Assembly: GCA_900551965.1 (NCBI GenBank)
Contig: URYF01000065.1
Location: 1-9,034, forward strand
DNA: 9,034 nt
From: an uncultured bacterium
Lineage (GTDB): Bacteria; Cyanobacteriota; Vampirovibrionia; Gastranaerophilales; Gastranaerophilaceae
Direction: 5' to 3'
In this document: piece after piece, positions 5,576-9,034 of the stretch
How the letters are laid out: every line of letters begins with the position of its first letter
Numbering within the stretch: the stretch's first letter is position 1
Program-made: the position numbers and the translations under genes
The notes under the pieces: generated by a model
Databases searched by the model: none
What the model saw: only the letters and a program-made list of their open reading frames with translations
What the model was told of the DNA's origin: nothing

Positions 5576-6394
5576 ATGCGAAAAAAACAGAAAATAAATA
5601 AGAAAAAGCAGAGCCAACGTGCTTACAAAGGCTTTATTTTCTTGGTTAATTGGCACAAAAATAAATTTGATGTCATACCGTATATAAGTAATATATATGA
5701 GAATGAAGATAAAAAAGAAGTTTCCGTTTATAGGTTACCGTTATGGAGAGAGTTAACTCCGGTACAAAAACTGGCATACTTTTTTTATTTTATGGCAGAA
5801 ACAAAACCTTTTGAGAATATTAAACCGTTTACGTTAGACTTAAGTAAGCTATTCCGAGATAAACATAAAAAATTAACATACAAAGAACTAAAAGCTGTTA
5901 TTATCAAAAAGATATATGGTAACCTAGATTATGCATTACAATTATCAAACAAACCGATGATGTCATTTATCTTGGAGAATAAGACTAAGGATAAAAGAAA
6001 AGATACAGACGATAAAGAGACACATATACACGGCATTAGAGAAGTATTTGATGAAAGCATTGACTGTAAAATAAGATTAGCCTTAAAGACATCTGTTTGC
6101 AATGGAAAGAAAGAGTATAACAAGCCGGAATATCGTAATATGCTTCAAACCAAAGACAAATATAGTAAATATGGTGCTAAAGGTTGGTTATGGTATCTTA
6201 ATAAAGGCGTATGTTGTAATAATGGACTTTATATATCCCAACCTCTTTTAGAAAAAATACGTAATGACTACGAGCAGCTTTACAAAGAATATAAAGACAA
6301 TATCAAGTTGTTAAAAGAGAGAGGTTTCAAGATAAAATACGAAAAACCGGAGAGGATCACTCAATCTGCAAATGCTTCAAATCTGCCAAGCTAA
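5576..6394 (+). CDS. Uncharacterised basic protein, possible replication or nuclease-like
   Basis: 272 aa, family not recognised. ATG 5576 has AGGA 7 nt upstream (5565-5568), better than the in-frame TTG at 5570. The first 14 residues are mostly Lys/Arg/Gln, suiting nucleic-acid contact. Residues 16-100 contain aromatic-rich strands (Y-K-G-F-I-F-L-V-N-W near 17-26) and a conserved-looking L-P-L-W-R-E-L-T-P-V segment (54-63). A Lys/Asp-rich linker (136-148) precedes T-H-I-H-G-I (149-154) and W-L-W-Y-L-N-K (204-210). A His-x-His followed by Tyr-x-x-Lys recalls the HUH replication initiator/relaxase order, but the spacing and the rest do not convince me. The C-terminal 35 residues are charged and helical. 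It stands alone behind a terminator, upstream of the Dam-like gene. Confidence 0.6.
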   Translation: MRKKQKINKKKQSQRAYKGFIFLVNWHKNKFDVIPYISNIYENEDKKEVSVYRLPLWRELTPVQKLAYFFYFMAETKPFENIKPFTLDLSKLFRDKHKKLTYKELKAVIIKKIYGNLDYALQLSNKPMMSFILENKTKDKRKDTDDKETHIHGIREVFDESIDCKIRLALKTSVCNGKKEYNKPEYRNMLQTKDKYSKYGAKGWLWYLNKGVCCNNGLYISQPLLEKIRNDYEQLYKEYKDNIKLLKERGFKIKYEKPERITQSANASNLPS

Positions 6395-6425
6395 ATAAAA
6401 ACACTCACATAAAGGATCCTAAAAC

Positions 6426-7044
6426 AGCCCGTAACAAGCCGATTTACAAAAATCTAAGCAAACCTATACCGAATGAGACGGCTGAGACCTGCGATCAAAA
6501 AATGAATCCTTATGGATGACAGCAGTAAAATGGTATTATCCGGTATATTTTTTCTTATCCGGTTACGTTCTAGAATTTATGAAAAAGCGTAACCTAAAAA
6601 TAAATGACGATTGGAAAACTCCTCAAGATTTATACAATAGCTTGGATAAAGAGTTTCATTTTGACTTTGATCCTTGTCCTTTTAAGCACGACATAACTTT
6701 ATGGAATGGATTAGAGATTGATTGGGGAAAAATTAATTTTGTTAATCCTCCATACAGTCGCAAACTAAAAGAAGATTTTATCAGAAAAGCCTATCATGAA
6801 TATCAGAAAAATAAAATTGTTGTGATGTTACTTCCGGTTTCGACATCTACTAAGATTTTTCATGAGATTATTTATCCCAACTGCGAAATACGATTTTTGA
6901 AAGGCAGAATAAAATTTGAAGGAATTAATTCTTTTGGCGAGCTTGTTTGTAACAAATGCGGAATGTTTGACAGCATGGTTTGCATTTTTAAGTCTAAAAC
7001 CTATCCCATTGAGTCATAAACAACCCGTAAACAAGCGGATTTGA
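6426..7044 (+). repeat. Degenerate direct repeat flanking the Dam-type gene
   Basis: A 24-25 bp segment, CAGCCCGTAA-CAAGCCGATTT, begins near 6425 just upstream of the Dam-type methyltransferase. CAACCCGTAAACAAGCGGATTT begins at 7020, directly after its stop. They match at roughly 22 of 25 positions allowing one inserted base. The rest of the two intergenic regions is unrelated. The arrangement suggests that the gene between them was inserted or exchanged as a cassette, or that both are remnants of a neighbouring-gene end. Confidence 0.45.
6579..7019 (+). CDS. Phage Dam-type DNA N6-adenine methyltransferase
   Basis: 146 aa from ATG 6579. It methylates adenine N6 in DNA. It matches the phage/mobile-element Dam family (DNA_N-6-adenine-methyltransferase type): a D-D-W-K-T-P-Q-D-L-Y opening (10-19), F-D-F-D-P-C-P-F (near 30-37), and the catalytic N-P-P-Y at 56-59. 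V-V-M-L-L-P-V-S-T-S-T-K and F-L-K-G-R-I-K-F-E-G follow, all in the family order. Members typically begin just before the D-x-W-x-T-P motif, which favours 6579 over the in-frame ATG at 6516. The extra 21 residues from 6516 are hydrophobic and family-atypical. Neither start has a clear Shine-Dalgarno. Two Cys (near residues 124-127, C-N-K-C) close to the C-terminus could bind a metal. No cognate nuclease is adjacent, so it is probably a solitary protective or regulatory enzyme. Confidence 0.88.
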   Translation: MKKRNLKINDDWKTPQDLYNSLDKEFHFDFDPCPFKHDITLWNGLEIDWGKINFVNPPYSRKLKEDFIRKAYHEYQKNKIVVMLLPVSTSTKIFHEIIYPNCEIRFLKGRIKFEGINSFGELVCNKCGMFDSMVCIFKSKTYPIES

Positions 7045-7062
7045 GAAAAGAAGTAAAAGATA

Positions 7063-7099
7063 AGCCCGACCTGAAACCAATCAAACCGGGCTAAATTTT
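7063..7099. terminator. Weak bidirectional terminator between convergent genes
   Basis: AGCCCG (7063-7068) pairs with CGGGCT (7087-7092), loop 18 nt. The stem is followed by AAATTTT on the plus strand and by a T-rich run on the minus strand (complement of 7045-7060). It lies between the Dam-type gene and the convergent DUF3768 gene and would serve both. Confidence 0.45.
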
Positions 7100-7111
7100 G
7101 GACTTTTGTTA

Positions 7112-7429
7112 TTAATATTCGCTTGCCAACATAATGGTTAAGACTCTGTTTGTTATATCTGGATTTGCAGGATTCTCTGATAAATAGCAATAACTCTTGT
7201 CATAATAATCGATTTTCCAATATATCTTTTCGCCATTATAGTCAAAACTGCCAAAATCATGTTCGTTGTACGGATCGTTAGCTTTGGTAAAATTGTTAAA
7301 ATTCCTGACTTTTGCTAAAATTCTCGCAATATCTCTTGGCATTTTGACATTGATACCTTGGGTTAAGATAACTCTTCCACCGATAAACGTCTTTCTAAGA
7401 TTGTCATTTAAGGTTTTAATATCTGTCAT
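7112..7429 (-). CDS. DUF3768 family protein
   Basis: 105 aa. Start ATG at 7427-7429 with AGAGGT about 6 nt upstream, overlapping the stop of the preceding gene. The sequence follows the DUF3768 pattern throughout: L-N-D-N-L-R-K-T-F-I-G-G-R-V near the N-terminus, N-D-P-Y-N-E-H-D-F-G-S-F in the middle, W-K-I-D-Y-Y-D, and T-N-R-V-L-T-I-M-L-A-S-E-Y at the C-terminus. The length is typical. The function is unknown; members are common on alphaproteobacterial plasmids and integrative elements, supporting the mobile context and host group. It is the last of three genes in a tight operon. Confidence 0.9.
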   Translation of the reverse strand: MTDIKTLNDNLRKTFIGGRVILTQGINVKMPRDIARILAKVRNFNNFTKANDPYNEHDFGSFDYNGEKIYWKIDYYDKSYCYLSENPANPDITNRVLTIMLASEY

Positions 7430-7438
7430 GACATACCT

Positions 7439-7696
7439 CTAAGCCAGTTTTTCAGAAGCAAGAAACATTTGGAAACGTCTTAAAGCTTGACGAACTGAAG
7501 TATGCGAACGTTTGCCATAACAGGATTTTTCACCGGTAGTTTCATATTGCGGCAAAATAGAGGAAAGATTTTCAACGAGATAAGCAAGCGTAAACTGTTC
7601 GTTTCTGCAAAGTCTTTCAATTCTGCCCATATAATCTGCTGCGGTGGTTGGTTTATAATTGTTTTGCAAAAGCCAATTTTCAAAATTCTTCAACAT
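7439..7696 (-). CDS. Small SAM-like (recombinase core-binding-like) domain protein
   Basis: 85 aa. Start ATG at 7694-7696 with AGGAG 8 nt upstream; stop TAG at 7439-7441, only 9 bp before the DUF3768 start. It begins F-E-N-W-L-L-Q-N-N-Y-K-P-T-T-A-A-D-Y-M-G-R-I-E-R-L and ends V-R-Q-A-L-R-R-F-Q-M-F-L-A-S-E-K. This is the arrangement of the N-terminal SAM-like domain of phage integrases, without the catalytic domain. The two ends also resemble the ends of the N-terminal domain of the HTH protein at 1989-2870. It could bind DNA or interact with recombinases. It may be a stand-alone domain family rather than a broken integrase, because it has its own ribosome binding site and sits in a compact operon. 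Confidence 0.75.
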   Translation of the reverse strand: MLKNFENWLLQNNYKPTTAADYMGRIERLCRNEQFTLAYLVENLSSILPQYETTGEKSCYGKRSHTSVRQALRRFQMFLASEKLA

Positions 7697-7708
7697 AACA
7701 CTATCTCC

Positions 7709-7840
7709 TTACTTAATCAAAACCGGTTCAGTACAAACCGCAATCATCGTTTGGTGCAATCTTTGGCACTCAGCCAGACAGTCACTAAAAAACTGATACG
7801 GAGTTGGGAGAATGGTGTTATTTAATTTTACATACCACAT
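7709..7840 (-). CDS. 43-aa hypothetical protein, first gene of the operon
   Basis: Start ATG at 7838-7840, with AAAGGA about 6 nt upstream; stop TAA at 7709-7711. The sequence starts M-W-Y-V-K-L-N-N-T-I-L-P-T-P-Y and ends V-C-T-E-P-V-L-I-K, with two Cys near residues 21 and 25. An in-frame ATG five codons upstream (7853-7855) would move the start into the inverted repeat and has a poorly placed ribosome binding site. Its stop overlaps the Shine-Dalgarno of the 85-aa gene, a hallmark of a real operon, which is the main reason to believe so short a gene. I do not recognise the family. Confidence 0.6.
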   Translation of the reverse strand: MWYVKLNNTILPTPYQFFSDCLAECQRLHQTMIAVCTEPVLIK

Positions 7841-7853
7841 AACTTTTCCTTTC

Positions 7854-7885
7854 ATAAATAGTTGTTTTGCTCCTTAACTATTTAT
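7854..7885. promoter_or_regulatory. 10-bp inverted repeat in the divergent promoter region
   Basis: ATAAATAGTT (7854-7863) is a perfect reverse complement of AACTATTTAT (7876-7885), with a 12-nt spacer. It lies directly upstream of the 43-aa gene in the divergent region between the minus operon and the large methyltransferase. Its AT-rich arms make a weak RNA stem, so an operator is more likely. A -10-like TATAAA/CATAAT on the minus strand lies at its outer edge (about 7883-7893). Confidence 0.45.
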
Positions 7886-7953
7886 ATTATGCGGTGTATT
7901 TTCTAATTCGGGAGCCCCTAAAATGCTACTTGCCAACGACATTTTGTTACGAT

Positions 7954-7980
7954 TTGAACGGGATTGCTAAGTTATATACT
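7954..7980 (+). promoter_or_regulatory. Tentative promoter of the Eco57I-type methyltransferase
   Basis: TTGAAC (7954-7959) and TATACT (7975-7980) are good boxes but separated by only 15 nt. The leader to ATG 8061 would be about 75 nt. An AACGACA core like that of the other shared motif occurs just upstream (about 7934-7941). Confidence 0.25.
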
Positions 7981-8060
7981 AAAACTATCTTGTGTAAAAC
8001 GTCTCATTTTTTATGTCTCTTTGATATTTTCGTATTATTGTACAAACAATGGAGAACAAA

Positions 8061-9034
8061 ATGCAAAATTTAAATCAATACGAATTACTAATAAATGCGG
8101 CTAAAGACCAACAGCAACTTTGGGAAATAATCGCAAAAATCAGCATTGACTATCAGCAAGGATTGAACAATCTGTATAGAAAAAACTCTGGTATTTTCTA
8201 TACGGGTTTGGATTTGGCTGAGTATATTTGTAATAGCCTTATAGAACATATAATACATTCAAATAAGAATATTCAATCTTTAAAACTTTTAGAGCCTTGT
8301 GTTGGTATTGGTAATTTTGTTTTTGCTTATCTGAAAAATATCAAAAGGTTAAACTTAGATAACCTTCAAATCAAAGAATTACTCGATAATATTTATGTGT
8401 GTGATATAGATAATGATGCTTTATTACTTTATAAGCTAATACTTAGTAAGTTTACTAAGATATTTTTTAATATAGAATTATCTGATGTATACTGGAACAA
8501 ACACATTCAAAACAAATTATCATTTAACATATCTGATGCAGATTGTATATATACTCCTTTTGAGCAGTCCTTTGGTTATCTTAATGAGAAATTCGACATT
8601 ATTATAACAAATCCTCCTTATAAAAATCTAAAAGCAAATGAAAATACTTATCATAATAAGGATGAATTTATAAAAGATAAATATACATATAAAGCTATAT
8701 CTGATTATGTAAAAAAATATTTTCATTATGCTAATGAAGGGGTTTTAAATTTATATAAAATATTTGTTGAGGATATAATATGCAACTATAGCAAGGAAAA
8801 TGCTATTATAGCATTGCTTATACCAAATACAATATTGACTGATAAAACTTGCAATAAGTTACGATCTTTTATCTTGAATAGACATAAACTTATTTCAATA
8901 TTAGAAGTTAATGAGAGCAATAAAAATATTGATGCCCAACAAGCTATGATAGCTATTTTAGTCAATAAAAATCTTCCAACTTCAATGATTGATATTGAAA
9001 ACTTTGAAACACACGAAAAGAAACAGATAAATTA
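8061..9034 (+). CDS. Eco57I-type DNA adenine methyltransferase (N-terminal part)
   Basis: 324 codons are present and open to the right edge, so the C-terminus is missing. ATG 8061 has GGAG 6 nt upstream; an in-frame ATG at 8049 overlaps that site. The order is that of a gamma-class N6-adenine methyltransferase: F-Y-T-G-L-D-L-A-E-Y-I near 46-56, AdoMet-binding motif I L-L-E-P-C-V-G-I-G-N-F (76-86; usually D-P-A-C-G-S-G), acidic ribose contact C-D-I-D-N-D-A (114-120), catalytic D-I-I-I-T-N-P-P-Y (179-187), and I-A-L-L-I-P-N-T-I-L-T (249-260). Such enzymes are usually the modification part of type IIG restriction-modification proteins or of larger defence systems, where a recognition domain and sometimes a nuclease follow. 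Which applies cannot be seen here. It is divergent from the small operon at 7709-7840. Confidence 0.85.
   Translation, partial: MQNLNQYELLINAAKDQQQLWEIIAKISIDYQQGLNNLYRKNSGIFYTGLDLAEYICNSLIEHIIHSNKNIQSLKLLEPCVGIGNFVFAYLKNIKRLNLDNLQIKELLDNIYVCDIDNDALLLYKLILSKFTKIFFNIELSDVYWNKHIQNKLSFNISDADCIYTPFEQSFGYLNEKFDIIITNPPYKNLKANENTYHNKDEFIKDKYTYKAISDYVKKYFHYANEGVLNLYKIFVEDIICNYSKENAIIALLIPNTILTDKTCNKLRSFILNRHKLISILEVNESNKNIDAQQAMIAILVNKNLPTSMIDIENFETHEKKQIN

Noticed and set aside
5419..5601. 60-codon plus-strand frame upstream of the basic protein
   Set aside because: It has no ribosome binding site, sits on the shared promoter-like motif and overlaps the better supported start at 5576.
6516..6578. 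Longer N-terminus for the Dam-type methyltransferase
   Set aside because: The added residues are hydrophobic, absent from the family pattern and lack a ribosome binding site; a real membrane anchor cannot be fully excluded.
7502..7825. 107-codon plus-strand frame
   Set aside because: It is antisense to the 85-aa and 43-aa genes, which have ribosome binding sites and operon spacing.
7867..8073. 68-codon plus-strand frame in the divergent region
   Set aside because: It has no ribosome binding site, covers the likely promoters and overlaps the start of the Eco57I-type gene.

Overview
The window looks like the junction between a bacterial chromosome and an integrated, AT-rich accessory element. 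The host is probably an alphaproteobacterium. The DUF3768-type protein near the right end is typical of alphaproteobacterial plasmids and integrative elements, and the lipoprotein at the left edge resembles an alphaproteobacterial alpha/beta hydrolase family. This assignment rests on recognised families only.

Left part (1-1464) is comparatively G+C-rich and host-like. It holds the 5' end of a lipoprotein/hydrolase gene on the minus strand, then about 1 kb without a convincing gene. That stretch contains a possible coding remnant, two hairpins ending in a T-tract, and three tandem copies of a 134-bp repeat. Each repeat carries a perfect 16-bp palindrome whose arms co-vary between copies. A strong terminator follows, then a promoter and a complete tRNA-Gln(TTG) with encoded CCA.

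Right of the tRNA (1465-9034) the sequence becomes strikingly A+T-rich and the genes are of accessory type, as expected for an element inserted at a tRNA 3' end. The first 520 bp are non-coding and hold a cluster of CTAGCC/GGCTAG sites and inverted repeats, reminiscent of recombinase arm sites or an operator array. Next comes a protein with two Xis-like helix-turn-helix units (1989-2870). A strong promoter then drives a two-gene unit: a very acidic 114-aa protein and a 666-aa cytosine-C5 DNA methyltransferase with an unusual catalytic loop, closed by a terminator. An unrecognised basic protein (5576-6394) and a phage Dam-type adenine methyltransferase (6579-7019) follow. A minus-strand operon of three small genes (43 aa, an 85-aa SAM-like domain protein, DUF3768) lies beyond. 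Diverging from it is a large Eco57I-type adenine methyltransferase, probably a type IIG-like or defence-system enzyme, cut off by the window end.

Three DNA methyltransferases of different types therefore lie within about 6 kb, together with a DNA-mimic-like acidic protein and small DNA-binding-type proteins. The best overall reading is a mobile element carrying anti-restriction, epigenetic and defence functions next to its own recombination/regulation module. No integrase is seen, so it would have to lie beyond the right edge or be absent.
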